Under the pieces are notes generated by a model that saw only the letters and a list, made by a program, of their open reading frames with translations, was not told the DNA's origin and did not search any database. From assembly GCA_934636715.1 (NCBI GenBank), contig CAKUBE010000013.1, positions 1 through 51,354 of the forward strand: 51,354 nucleotides of DNA. The letters are read 5' to 3'. Both the position numbers and the translations under genes were made by a program. Shown here piece by piece: positions 1 through 7,669 of this stretch (position 1 is the stretch's first letter; each line of letters begins with the position of its first letter). The stretch is from an uncultured Arachnia sp. (GTDB taxonomy: Bacteria > Actinomycetota > Actinomycetes > Propionibacteriales > Propionibacteriaceae).

Positions 1-7
1 TGGGCAT
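1..7 (-). CDS. Possible start of the gene after hsdR (only first codons in window)
   Basis: An ATG on the minus strand at 7-5 is preceded by a GGAAGGA-like ribosome binding site about 8 nt upstream, and it lies 40 bp beyond the hsdR stop on the same strand. Type I restriction genes normally form an operon, so this could be the start of another operon member. Only two codons are visible, so this is a guess based on the start signal alone. Confidence 0.2.
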
Positions 8-46
8 GATGACATCCTTCCAGGCCAGCCCACCGGGCTAGCCAAC

Positions 47-2572
47 TCAGATGTCACCTATCCGTGCAGCAGTCCCTATCAGATCGGTTGCCGCGTGCCG
101 GTTGCGGGTCTCGGCGTGACCTCGATACTCGATGCCGATGGAGAGGTAAGAGTTCCAGATGATGTCGACGGTCCAGTTGTGCGGAGGGCGTGCGATCCGG
201 TCAGCGAGTTCCTGGATCTGGTCGAAACGGATGCCTCTTCCCTTTGCCTCGAACATCAGCTCGATCGCGCTGATCTCGCTGCGGTGCTCGGCGAGGTACT
301 CCCGCCACGACTCGATCGTGTGCTTCGCCTTGTCGGGGTCCACGACACCGTACGCTTCGAGCACCTCGTCGCGGCTCACCTCGTCGATCACCTGATCCTT
401 CGCGCGGCGTAGCTCGATGATTCTGGTGCGCAGCTCTGGGTTGGCGGCCAACGGCTCGACGGCCGTGTCAAGAAGGTCCTGCACCACGTCAGCTGGAGCG
501 CGATCGGTCTCTGCGGCAATGGCGGTGGCCTGGGTCTCGGGATCGACCGCATCTACGAGGGCCCGCACGATGTCGTGCATCGACGCTTGTGCATCATGCA
601 GCCCCGCAACTTCGTCGAGTTCGTTGCGCTCGGCGGGAGTGAGCTGTCGATCAAGAGCCGCCAGTCGGCTGGCCAGAGTGGCGACCTCATCCTCGGTGAG
701 GGTGAGCGCCGCTGCTTTGTCGAGAAGCTTCTTGAGACTGATCGACTTCTCGCGGTTGAGGGGCGGTTCGACGAAGTGGTGCTCGGTGACGCCGATAGCG
801 TCCACAATCACGAATCGTGTCTTCGCGTCTGCGTCGTCGGTCACCGCCTTGAGGTCGGCCGGTGCGATCGTTCGGGCACCGCGGCCCTTCATCTGCTCGT
901 AGTACTGACCGCTGCGCACGTCGCGCATGAACATGACGCATTCCAGCGGCTTGACGTCGGTGCCGGTGGCGATCATGTCGACGGTCACCGCGACGCGCAT
1001 TGCAGGACTGGTGCGGAACGCCTTCAGGTGCCCCTTCGGGTCTTTCGCGGAGTAGGTGATCTTCGCAGCGAAGTCGTTTCCCTTGCCGAACACTTCGCGC
1101 ACGGTCTGCACGATCTCCTCAGCGTGGTTGTCGTCCTTGGCGAAGATCAGTGTCTTCGGCACGGTGTGGCGTCCAGGGAAGATCTCGGTGAAGAGCCGGG
1201 CACGGAAGGTCTCCAGCACGAGTCGGATCTGATGTTTCGACGTCACCGCCCGGTCCAGCTGGCCGGGTGTGTAGTCGAGATCGGTGTCGAGCCGGATCAG
1301 CTTCTGCTCGCGGGTGCTGCGATCGACTGTCGGGACGTAGGTGCCGGCCTCGATGGTGGAACCGTTCGCGGTGATCTCGGTCTTGATGCGGAAGATGTCG
1401 AAGTCGACGTTCACGCCGTCGGCGACGGACTGCGGGTAGGTGTACTCCGAGACCAGGTTCTGCTGGAAGAATCCGAAGGTCTGCTTGCCCGGGGTGGCGG
1501 TGAGCCCGACGATGTGCGCATCGAAGTATTCGAGCACCCCGCGCCAGACGCCGTAGATCGAACGGTGTGCTTCATCGACAATTACGAGGTCGAAGGTCTC
1601 TGGCGGAAGCTCGTGGTTGTAACTGACCGTCACGGGTTCGTCGGGACGAAACTCATCGAGGCCCTGGTCGTCACCTTCGGGCACGTCTTCGTTCTTGATC
1701 GCTTTGAACACACGCTGGATAGTCGAGATCGCGACCTTCGTGGAATCCGGCATCCCGCCCCTGGCGAGCTTCGTCACGTTATACAGCTCGGTGAAGCGGC
1801 GACCATCGTCGGGCGTGCGGTAGTTCTGGAACTCGCCCATCGTCTGATCCGCGAGGTTGTTGCGATCCACGAGGAAGAGGATGCGCTGGAATCCACCCCA
1901 GTTGAGTAGTCGATACGCCTCCGTGACGGCGGTGTAAGTCTTGCCCGCGCCGGTAGCCATCTGCACGAGTGAACGCCCGAAGCGCTGCTCGACGAGACTC
2001 TGTTCGATACCGCTAATCGCATCGACCTGCGCCGGGCGCAGCGGGGTCGGGTCGAGCGAAGGCAAGGTGCGCACCTTACCCCGCCAGGTCGGAGCCTGAT
2101 CGGGATTCTCCGTTGCGGCACGGACAGTCGCGGCGAGGGTCACGGGCCTGGGAAACGCGAAGATGCGACGGGCGCGTGGTGCTGGGTCAAAACCGTTCGT
2201 GAAATGGGTCTCGGTGCCCGCCGCCTCGAAAACGAAAGGCAGGCGGCCCCCAGGGTCGAGTGCCTTGCGGCGCACATCCTCGGGGAGCCCAGTGGCGTAC
2301 ATCGCCGACTGCCACTCAACGCCAGAGAGTGGCGTGCCCATCGGCTTCGATTCGATCACACCGACGACGGCCTTGTCGACATACAGCAAATAGTCGACGC
2401 GCCCATGGCCCTGCTTCATGAAGACCTCGCGGACGGCGATACCCCGCTGCGGCACGAAGAGGTTGAGCGCACTGCGATCCTGCACCGCCCACCCCGACGC
2501 AACCAACTGACGGTCGATCAGCACCCGCGCGCGCTGCTCCGCCGCCAAGCGCTCATCATCACTCTCAGCCAT
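47..2572 (-). CDS. hsdR: Type I restriction enzyme R subunit (HsdR-like DEAH translocase/nuclease)
   Basis: This 841-residue protein has the order of a type I restriction R subunit. The N-terminal nuclease-like segment (about residues 10-110) contains VDYLLYVDK followed by VIESKP, the D...ExK pattern of HsdR nucleases. A superfamily 2 motor follows, with Walker A MATGAGKTYT near residue 206, DEAH (VIVDEAHRS) near 335, GLTATPGK near 360 and a motif VI-like EQMKGRGAR. The C-terminal part is helical. In the family this subunit translocates DNA and cleaves it when HsdM/HsdS find unmodified sites; neither partner is in the window. I chose ATG 2572 because TAGAAT lies 7 nt upstream, giving a leaderless start; GTG 2575 is also possible. 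Base composition is visibly less GC-rich than the genes to the right, consistent with an acquired defence island. A BREX- or DISARM-type helicase is less likely because of the HsdR-type N-terminus. Confidence 0.88.
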   Translation of the reverse strand: MAESDDERLAAEQRARVLIDRQLVASGWAVQDRSALNLFVPQRGIAVREVFMKQGHGRVDYLLYVDKAVVGVIESKPMGTPLSGVEWQSAMYATGLPEDVRRKALDPGGRLPFVFEAAGTETHFTNGFDPAPRARRIFAFPRPVTLAATVRAATENPDQAPTWRGKVRTLPSLDPTPLRPAQVDAISGIEQSLVEQRFGRSLVQMATGAGKTYTAVTEAYRLLNWGGFQRILFLVDRNNLADQTMGEFQNYRTPDDGRRFTELYNVTKLARGGMPDSTKVAISTIQRVFKAIKNEDVPEGDDQGLDEFRPDEPVTVSYNHELPPETFDLVIVDEAHRSIYGVWRGVLEYFDAHIVGLTATPGKQTFGFFQQNLVSEYTYPQSVADGVNVDFDIFRIKTEITANGSTIEAGTYVPTVDRSTREQKLIRLDTDLDYTPGQLDRAVTSKHQIRLVLETFRARLFTEIFPGRHTVPKTLIFAKDDNHAEEIVQTVREVFGKGNDFAAKITYSAKDPKGHLKAFRTSPAMRVAVTVDMIATGTDVKPLECVMFMRDVRSGQYYEQMKGRGARTIAPADLKAVTDDADAKTRFVIVDAIGVTEHHFVEPPLNREKSISLKKLLDKAAALTLTEDEVATLASRLAALDRQLTPAERNELDEVAGLHDAQASMHDIVRALVDAVDPETQATAIAAETDRAPADVVQDLLDTAVEPLAANPELRTRIIELRRAKDQVIDEVSRDEVLEAYGVVDPDKAKHTIESWREYLAEHRSEISAIELMFEAKGRGIRFDQIQELADRIARPPHNWTVDIIWNSYLSIGIEYRGHAETRNRHAATDLIGTAARIGDI

Positions 2573-2579
2573 CACACAG

Positions 2580-2585
2580 ATTCTA
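2580..2585 (-). promoter_or_regulatory. -10 box of leaderless hsdR
   Basis: TAGAAT on the minus strand is followed by 7 nt and ATG 2572. This spacing matches other leaderless starts in the window. No convincing -35 was found. Confidence 0.5.
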
Positions 2586-2674
2586 TCCGTGAGCCCCGCC
2601 TCGATGTCGGAGAGTCGACATACCGGCTCCGCAGCAACTGCCAGTCACACCTCACGTGTCCGCAGATCAAGGTA

Positions 2675-2690
2675 CGTACTAGTCTGTACG
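2675..2690 (+). promoter_or_regulatory. TetR-type operator palindrome (CGTAC-N6-GTACG)
   Basis: Perfect 5-bp arms CGTAC and GTACG flank TAGTCT, about 50 bp upstream of a TetR-like N-terminus. It sits in a local AT-rich patch typical of TetR autoregulatory promoters. The TetR gene itself is a remnant, so the operator is probably orphaned. Confidence 0.45.
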
Positions 2691-2737
2691 AAATTGGTGA
2701 CCGGCCCGTTGGGGGGATGAGACGAGGAGTGAGTGCG

Positions 2738-2841
2738 ATGGCGGAGATGCGGCGTGGCCGGGGCGTCCGGCGTATGACTCGAAGCAGAAGCTCGTGGCCG
2801 CGACATGCAAGCTGCTGTCAGAACGCGGGTTCGAGGCGACG
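2738..2841 (+). pseudogene. TetR-family regulator, N-terminal remnant with frameshift
   Basis: The reading starting at ATG 2738 gives MAEMRRGR. A change of frame near 2761 then gives RPAYDSKQKLVAAT followed by CKLLSERGFEAT. Joined, this is the first helix region of a TetR DNA-binding domain (typically ...ILxAAxxLxxERGFxxT). The similarity stops at ERGFEAT, and the sequence continues without a stop into a serine-recombinase C-terminus. The rest of the TetR HTH and the ligand domain are absent. The identification rests on pattern recognition of a short segment. The gene is broken both by the frameshift and by the junction. Confidence 0.5.
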
Positions 2842-3210
2842 AACCGGGCCAGACTTGAAGCCGAGAGCGACAAGCTGTTGGCCGCGCACTTCGCCGAGGC
2901 CATCGACCTACCGACGCTCAAGCGACACCAAGACCGCATCCGAGCCGGGCTTGCCGACATCAAGCACCGCCTCAGCGAGCACCACGAGCAGCACACGGGC
3001 GGCAGGGCACTCCTCCACGACAGCCTGGAACTCCTGACCGACGCGCACCAGGCCTACGCCCACTCCGACGACGACAACCGTCGATTGGCGAACCAAGCGT
3101 TCTACACGCGCTTGGAGATCACCGAGGACGAGCAGCTGCACCCCCGCCTCGCCGAGCCGTTCGCAACCATCGTTCGCGAGGCGACCGGAAGCAAGAAAGC
3201 AGAACGAGAC
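2842..3210 (+). pseudogene. Serine site-specific recombinase, C-terminal fragment
   Basis: The frame reads LEAESDKLLAAHFAEAIDL, then LKRHQDRI, then DDNRRLANQAFYTRLEI and LAEPFATI. This is the order of the helical C-terminal tail of large serine recombinases (DKLxxAxxxGxIxLxxLxxxQxRI ... RRLxNQAxFxxIxIxED). The catalytic N-terminal resolvase domain and the zinc-ribbon domain are missing, so it cannot be active. It is fused in frame to the TetR remnant upstream. Downstream, the open frame runs on to 3312 through the tRNA gene, giving a spurious VGRAGLEPAAKGL tail. It marks the decayed edge of an integrated element next to tRNA-Ile. Confidence 0.6.
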
Positions 3211-3232
3211 GCTTCGACAGGCTCAGCGACCG
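3211..3232 (+). repeat. REP-like half element (GCTTCGACAGGCTCAGCGAC)
   Basis: This resembles the GTCGAAACC / GGTTGAGCC ends of the two REP-like elements at 26011-26063 and 26421-26471. It lies between the recombinase stub and the tRNA. Confidence 0.35.
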
Positions 3233-3271
3233 GGAACAGTCATGTCGCGTGTCCCCGTAAGACACTTTGGG

Positions 3272-3345
<74 letters not shown>

Positions 3346-3354
3346 TCAGCGGGG

Positions 3355-4194
3355 TCAGGATAGCGGGGCGGTGATCGCGCGCGCGAGTTCGGCCAACCAG
3401 GCCGCGACGCCCTCCGGGCCCTCACATAAGACGTCCGCACGCTGCGACAGCACTGGCTGTTCGGCCGAGGCCGCGACGACAGCGCACGTGGCCAGGCCCT
3501 CCGCGCGGAGTTCGTCCAGGACGTCGAAGGCGGGCAGATCGCCGAGGTCGTCGCCGCACATCGCGACGGCCGACACGCCTGTCTCCGCGACCAATGCCCG
3601 CAGCGCGTCCCCCTTCGTCAGCGACGAGGCGCGCAGTTCGAGCACGCTCCGGCCTGGCTCCAGCACCAGGCCGTGGCGCGCGGCGATGGACGCCAACGGC
3701 TCCCGCAGCGCCTCGTAGGCGCCGACGGGGTCGGGGGCCGGGCGGGTGTGCACCCCCAACGCACGGCCCTTGTCCTCCAAACGAACGCCGACGAAACGAG
3801 GGTCGGCGAGCAGGGCCTCGAGTTCAGGCCGCGCTGCTGCGATCGACGCCGGCACCTCGGGCGGGGTCTCCTCCCCCGTCGCCGCGTCCCAACGCTCGGC
3901 GCCGTACTGGCCGAGGACCACGAGGCGCTCCAGCCCGGGTCTACCCTCCAGCCGACCCAGCTCCCGCACCTTCGCGACCCCCCGCCCGGTGATGATCGCC
4001 ACCACACCCAGCGCGGGGCCTAACTGCGCCAAGGCCCCCGCAGCCGCGGGAAGCAGCCGCGAGTCCTCGGGGTTCTCGACAATGGGCGCCAGCGTGCCGT
4101 CGAAGTCGGTCGCCAGCAAGACCTTCCCTGGCCGCGCCGCCGCGGCTTGGAGGAACTGGGCGGCGAAGTCTGTCTGGGCGCGGAAACTCGTCAT
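3355..4194 (-). CDS. otsB: Trehalose-6-phosphate phosphatase
   Basis: This 279-residue HAD-superfamily protein has the phosphatase nucleophile motif DFDGTLAPI near residue 30, then IITGR, then a C-terminal GDDLGD near residue 215 that supplies the metal-binding aspartates. Between them lies the alpha/beta cap typical of trehalose phosphatases. It would remove phosphate from trehalose-6-phosphate made by OtsA, completing synthesis of the compatible solute trehalose in the cytoplasm. Length matches stand-alone OtsB. It is divergent from otsA, with about 100 bp between the two starts for a shared control region. The start is ATG 4194. Confidence 0.93.
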   Translation of the reverse strand: MTSFRAQTDFAAQFLQAAAARPGKVLLATDFDGTLAPIVENPEDSRLLPAAAGALAQLGPALGVVAIITGRGVAKVRELGRLEGRPGLERLVVLGQYGAERWDAATGEETPPEVPASIAAARPELEALLADPRFVGVRLEDKGRALGVHTRPAPDPVGAYEALREPLASIAARHGLVLEPGRSVLELRASSLTKGDALRALVAETGVSAVAMCGDDLGDLPAFDVLDELRAEGLATCAVVAASAEQPVLSQRADVLCEGPEGVAAWLAELARAITAPLS

Positions 4195-4294
4195 GGCCCT
4201 ACTCTGCCAGGTTGGTCAGACGCCGCCTCAGATCGTCGTAACCAGACTGTCAGAGCGCCTCGCTATGGTTGTCACGAACCGAGGAGGAATCCCT

Positions 4295-5689
4295 ATGGCC
4301 GTTAACGCAGAGTTCGTGGTGGTCGCCAACAGGCTGCCCGTCGACCGCATCGTCGAGGACGGAGAGGTCTCGTGGCGCACGTCGCCCGGTGGGCTGGTCA
4401 CGGCCCTCGAACCTGTGATGCGACGGCGCGGCGGCGCGTGGGTCGGCTGGCACGGCGCCCCTGACGAGGAGCTCGATCCGTTCGAGCACGACGGCTACAC
4501 CATCGTTCCGGTGCCGCTCAGTCAGTCGGAGTACGAGGAGTACTACGAGGGCTTCTCCAATGCCACGCTCTGGCCGCTCTACCACGACACGGTGGCGTTC
4601 CCGGAGTTTCACCGCGAATGGTGGGACGCCTACCTCGTCGTCAACCGCCGGTTCGCGGAGATCACTGCGGAGGTCGCCGCAGAAGGCGCGACGGTGTGGG
4701 TGCAGGACTACCAGCTCCAGATGGTGCCCAAGCTGCTGCGCGAGCTTCGGCCGGACCTGAAGATCGGCTTCTTCCTGCACATCCCCTTCCCTCCGGTCGA
4801 GCTGTATTCCCAGCTCCCCTGGCGCAAGGAGATCCTCGAGGGCCTCCTGGGCGCAGACCTCGTCGGTTTCCAGGTCTCGACCGCCGCGGCGAACTTCCGA
4901 CGACTCGTGCGCGCCCGCACGAAGCGCAAGGTCGAGCGCGACCGGGTCACCGTCGAACATGGCGCCTGCTACGCCCGCGCCTACCCCATCTCCATCGATA
5001 CGCAGGGCTTCGCAGACCTGGCCAACTCGCCCGAGGCTGTTGCCGAGGCGGAGGCGCTCCTCGAAGAACTCGGCCACCCCAAGCTTGTCCTGCTCGGCGT
5101 GGATAGACTCGACTACACCAAGGGGCTTCGGCAGCGTGTCCGAGCTATCGCGGAGCTCTTCGACGAGGGTCGGCTGGATCCCGCGGAGGCGGTCTTCCTG
5201 CAGGTCGCCACGCCGTCGCGCGAGCGGGTCGACGAGTACCGCCGCCTCCGCGACGACATCGACCTCCTCGTGGGCCGCATCAACTCCGAGATGGGCGGCG
5301 TCGGTCGGCCGCCCATCGTCTACCGCCACGCGGGCTTCCCGCGCTCGACCATGGCGGCGATGTACCGGATCGCCGACGTCATGGTGGTCACGCCCCTTGC
5401 TGACGGCATGAACCTCGTCGCCAAGGAGTACGTGGCCTGTCACCCGAGCACGAACGGCGCGCTGGTGCTCAGCGAGTTCGCGGGTGCCGCGCAGGAACTC
5501 CGTCAGGCGTACCTGGTCAACCCCTACGACCTGAACGGGCTCAAGGAGACCATCATGCAGGCCGCGACGGACCCGCGGGCGAAGCGCCAGCGTCGGATGC
5601 GAGCGCTGAAGAAGCAGGTGGCGACCAACGACATCGACAAGTGGGCCGACCGGTTCCTCGGCGATCTCGACGCCGTCACCGCATCCTGA
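4295..5689 (+). CDS. otsA: Trehalose-6-phosphate synthase (GT20)
   Basis: The 464-residue GT20 glycosyltransferase joins UDP- or GDP-glucose to glucose-6-phosphate. Visible hallmarks are VVVANRLPVDR at the N-terminus, SPGGLVTAL, the WVQDYQLQMVP motif, FFLHIPFPP, GVDRLDYTKGL and the C-terminal DGMNLVAKEYVAC with LSEFAGAAQEL, all in the family order. The open frame extends far upstream to 3746, but that part is antisense to otsB. ATG 4295 follows GAGGAGG at 4281-4287 with good spacing and gives the usual OtsA length. In-frame ATG 4265 lacks this site. It is divergently paired with otsB. Confidence 0.95.
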   Translation: MAVNAEFVVVANRLPVDRIVEDGEVSWRTSPGGLVTALEPVMRRRGGAWVGWHGAPDEELDPFEHDGYTIVPVPLSQSEYEEYYEGFSNATLWPLYHDTVAFPEFHREWWDAYLVVNRRFAEITAEVAAEGATVWVQDYQLQMVPKLLRELRPDLKIGFFLHIPFPPVELYSQLPWRKEILEGLLGADLVGFQVSTAAANFRRLVRARTKRKVERDRVTVEHGACYARAYPISIDTQGFADLANSPEAVAEAEALLEELGHPKLVLLGVDRLDYTKGLRQRVRAIAELFDEGRLDPAEAVFLQVATPSRERVDEYRRLRDDIDLLVGRINSEMGGVGRPPIVYRHAGFPRSTMAAMYRIADVMVVTPLADGMNLVAKEYVACHPSTNGALVLSEFAGAAQELRQAYLVNPYDLNGLKETIMQAATDPRAKRQRRMRALKKQVATNDIDKWADRFLGDLDAVTAS

Positions 5690-5724
5690 CGCAGCGGTCA
5701 GCACAAGGACTGCTGGCTTGTCAA

Positions 5725-5738
5725 TGCACTTAAGTGCA
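5725..5738. promoter_or_regulatory. 14-bp palindrome TGCACTTAAGTGCA
   Basis: A perfect palindrome lies 36 bp after the otsA stop. It sits inside the 17-bp spacer following TTGTCA at 5718-5723, so it could be an operator for the small ORF at 5807. A second small inverted repeat, AAACGG-GA-CCGTTT, lies at 5761-5774 and may act as a weak terminator or operator. No protein partner is known. Confidence 0.3.
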
Positions 5739-5806
5739 CCTGTCTACCCCCGAATGGGGAAAACGGGACCGTTTCGATCCTCGCGTGCAGTAGCTTGGCG
5801 AACGAG

Positions 5807-6001
5807 ATGGAAGCCAGCCAGGACCGCCCTGCCCCCCGGGCAATCCACGCCGAGACGTGTGACCTCTGTCACGGCTCGGTGAGCAGCATGCAATGCACCT
5901 TCAGGTACTACCTGGCCAACCTCATCGCCGTCGCCATCGTGGGCGGCGGCATCCTGATACTCACGACCGCCGCCATCCTGCTGTACCGGCTCTTCACCTA
6001 A
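5807..6001 (+). CDS. Small single-pass membrane protein, unknown
   Basis: This ORF of 64 residues (or 68 from TTG 5795) has a polar N-terminus containing CDLCHG and a further Cys, then a hydrophobic stretch from about residue 36 to 60 (LIAVAIVGGGILILTTAAIL) and a short basic end YRLF. It is not a family I recognise. The gene has no clear ribosome binding site. It runs convergently toward the endolysin-like gene, with only 8 bp between stops. A holin-like role is conceivable from size and neighbour, but only inferred. The CxxCH lies before the membrane segment with no signal peptide, so a c-type heme site is unlikely. Confidence 0.3.
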   Translation: MEASQDRPAPRAIHAETCDLCHGSVSSMQCTFRYYLANLIAVAIVGGGILILTTAAILLYRLFT

Positions 6002-6009
6002 CTGGCGAG

Positions 6010-6801
6010 CTACACCTTCACGGTGAACAGACCTGACTTGTCGCCAAGCCTCTTGAGTGACTTCCGCGCTGGCTTGCCGTCGGCGTCGTCTCCGGTGAAG
6101 CCGATCGCCTCCTGCCACCTGGTGTAGACGCGGCGGGTCGCCGGGCCGTACCGACCATCACGCCTCAGCTTCGAGCCGAGAGCCCGATTCAGGGCCGCCT
6201 GCACGAGGTCGACCTGCTTGTCCTTCTCCAGGGCGTTGATCGCCTCCATGCTCGGGCCGACCGCCAGGTGCCGCTCCGCTGTCTTCACCAGCAGCACAAG
6301 GTCGATCACCCTCTTCGGCTTCGCCAGCGCAGCCTTCGGTTGGTTGAAGGCCGCCAGCGCCTGTTCCCAGGTCACCACCTTCAGCCGCGGCGCCTGGTCC
6401 GGCCCATCGCCCTTGAGGCCGTTGAGTCCGCGCCGATACTTCTTGACCTGCCGCTTGGCAGGCTCAGACATGTGCGGACAGCCGACCCAGTTCACGTGGC
6501 CGTGATCCGGCCACGGACCCTGGTCCTTTGTGCGGAACGTAGCCCACGCACCCGACTCGCGCCACGCCCGTCGCTTCTCGATGGTGTCGACCACCGTGAA
6601 CTTCACGTCCCAGACGCCGCCGCCGTCGTGCGTTCCACCTGAGGCCTTGACATCAGTCGAGAACGCCTGCTGGGTGATGAGCCCGGAGAGGTCCTGCTTG
6701 ATGGCGCCGATGGCGCGGAGCCGGGACTCGATCATCTCAAGGGTCTTGACCTGGCAGCTGCAGGCCTGCTTCCCATGAACATGTTTTATGTCAGCAGCCA
6801 T
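6010..6801 (-). CDS. Phage-endolysin-like protein with C-terminal peptidoglycan-binding domain
   Basis: The 263-residue protein has an N-terminal part (about 15-125) with ASGGTHDGGGVWDV and later HGHVNWVGCPHMS. The His...Asp...His spacing resembles M15-type D-Ala-D-Ala peptidase folds in actinophage lysins, though I cannot confirm catalytic competence. The C-terminal 75 residues, VDLVQAALNRALG followed by DGRYGPATRRVYTRWQEAIG, form a peptidoglycan_binding_1-like repeat (VxxxQxxLN...DGxxGPxTxxAxxxWQ). There is no signal peptide, as expected for an endolysin that needs a holin. No other phage genes are present, so this is either a leftover of a prophage beside tRNA-Asn or a domesticated lysin. 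ATG 6801 has GAGGGG 7 nt upstream. Confidence 0.65.
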   Translation of the reverse strand: MAADIKHVHGKQACSCQVKTLEMIESRLRAIGAIKQDLSGLITQQAFSTDVKASGGTHDGGGVWDVKFTVVDTIEKRRAWRESGAWATFRTKDQGPWPDHGHVNWVGCPHMSEPAKRQVKKYRRGLNGLKGDGPDQAPRLKVVTWEQALAAFNQPKAALAKPKRVIDLVLLVKTAERHLAVGPSMEAINALEKDKQVDLVQAALNRALGSKLRRDGRYGPATRRVYTRWQEAIGFTGDDADGKPARKSLKRLGDKSGLFTVKV

Positions 6802-6833
6802 GACGCATCCCCTCGCCGCTTGCCCAGAGGGTC

Positions 6834-6862
6834 ATTCTACGGCGGAGGGGCGGCTCTGGGAA
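6834..6862 (-). promoter_or_regulatory. Promoter of the endolysin-like gene
   Basis: On the minus strand TTCCCA (6862-6857), 17 bp and TAGAAT (6839-6834) lie ahead of ATG 6801, with a ribosome binding site in between. An intact promoter suggests the orphan lysin can still be expressed. Confidence 0.45.
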
Positions 6863-6886
6863 GACCTCGTGGGTGTCGCATACACA

Positions 6887-6927
6887 TGACACACGCCCCA
6901 ACCAGGCTCTGGCTAGGGCGTGTGTCA
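6887..6927 (-). terminator. Hairpin downstream of tRNA-Asn
   Basis: A 12-bp perfect inverted repeat TGACACACGCCC / GGGCGTGTGTCA (6887-6898, 6916-6927) encloses a second small stem CCAG/CTGG. It starts 3 bp past the tRNA-Asn CCA end and lies before the promoter of the lysin gene. There is no T-tract, as is common for terminators in high-GC actinobacteria. Confidence 0.6.
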
Positions 6928-6930
6928 GCA

Positions 6931-7006
6931 TGGCTCCCCGGACTGGACTCGAACCAGTAACCCTTCGATTAACAGTCGAATGCTCTGCCAATTGAGCTAC
7001 CAGGGA
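6931..7006 (-). tRNA. tRNA-Asn(GUU)
   Basis: The acceptor TCCCTGG pairs with CCGGGGA (one T-G). The D arm is GCTC/GAGC, the anticodon loop is CTGTTAA in the stem TTCGA/TCGAA, and the T arm is ACTGG-TTCGAGT-CCAGT. Discriminator G is followed by an encoded CCA. Anticodon GTT reads Asn. A lysin-like gene lies just past its 3' end, a typical integration neighbourhood. Confidence 0.93.
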
Positions 7007-7072
7007 ATGGCACTGCTGCGCGAGAAAGAACGTTAGCAGAGATGCCGACACCGGGCCAATCGACGGGCGCTG

Positions 7073-7564
7073 CTACGCGTACTCCGACTTCAGCCGGTCG
7101 GTCTCCGCGACGACGATGGCTCGCGTCGCCTCGTCGCCCAGGTCGGCGCCGCCTGACGGGATCGCGTACCAGTGCAGCGCCGAGTCCGCGCCCAGCCCGC
7201 GGCGGGCGACGATCTGCACCTGGCCGCGCGACACGTCGAGCACCGTGCTGACCACCATCGAGGCGTTCACCCGCTCGCGGAACACCTCGGGCAGGCGGTT
7301 GACCTCCGTGAGCGACACCTCGTGCTGCTGGTTGTCGATCGTGCGGAACCGGAACCGCTGCGCCTCCGCCTTCCACGCACCGCCGCCGACCTCGGCCCAC
7401 GGCCACACCGTCCACGCCTCCCCACGCCGAAGCGCGAACTCCTCCCGGGTCGCGGCCAGCAGGACGCCGTCGCCGACGGCGTGCGCGAGTACGTCGACAC
7501 GGTGACCGACGGCGTCGTCGAGGCCTGCGAAGACAGAACGATCGGGGCGCGAGAACCAAGCCAT
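7073..7564 (-). CDS. Conserved hypothetical protein
   Basis: This 163-residue cytoplasmic protein begins MAWFSRPDRS. It contains an aromatic-rich central part (AWTVWPWAEVGGGAWK) and a segment FRFRTIDNQQHEVSLTEV that looks like a PH-like or beta-barrel fold. It has no signal peptide or membrane segment. I do not recognise a catalytic motif and assign no function. ATG 7564 gives the compact form and is preceded by a GGGGGC stretch that could serve as a weak ribosome binding site. The gene is divergent from the sigma-like factor at 7670, with paired DnaA-box-like sites in the 105-bp gap. Confidence 0.7.
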   Translation of the reverse strand: MAWFSRPDRSVFAGLDDAVGHRVDVLAHAVGDGVLLAATREEFALRRGEAWTVWPWAEVGGGAWKAEAQRFRFRTIDNQQHEVSLTEVNRLPEVFRERVNASMVVSTVLDVSRGQVQIVARRGLGADSALHWYAIPSGGADLGDEATRAIVVAETDRLKSEYA

Positions 7565-7579
7565 GCCCCCATTCTGCCG

Positions 7580-7620
7580 TCTGTGGAAAAGAAGTGTTGT
7601 CCGTCGATCTTGTCCACAGA
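7580..7620. promoter_or_regulatory. Inverted pair of DnaA-box-like sites
   Basis: TGTGGAAAA (7582-7590, which reads TTTTCCACA on the other strand) and TTGTCCACA (7610-7618) match the actinobacterial DnaA box TTGTCCACA/TTATCCACA. They lie head to head, and their outer bases form a perfect 8-bp inverted repeat TCTGTGGA/TCCACAGA. They occupy the divergent promoter region of the hypothetical gene and the sigma-like gene. Control by DnaA is an inference; another dimeric regulator could use the same inverted repeat. Confidence 0.45.
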
Positions 7621-7669
7621 TCGCGCGAAGGGCCTTTCGCGTCAGGGCACGACCCAGCAGGCTCGCCGC

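Noticed and set aside
3746..4294. N-terminal extension of OtsA to 647 residues
   Set aside because: It is antisense to otsB; the Shine-Dalgarno and family start support ATG 4295.
5807..6001. c-type cytochrome signature CxxCH in the small ORF
   Set aside because: The motif precedes the only hydrophobic segment, with no signal peptide, so it would be cytoplasmic.
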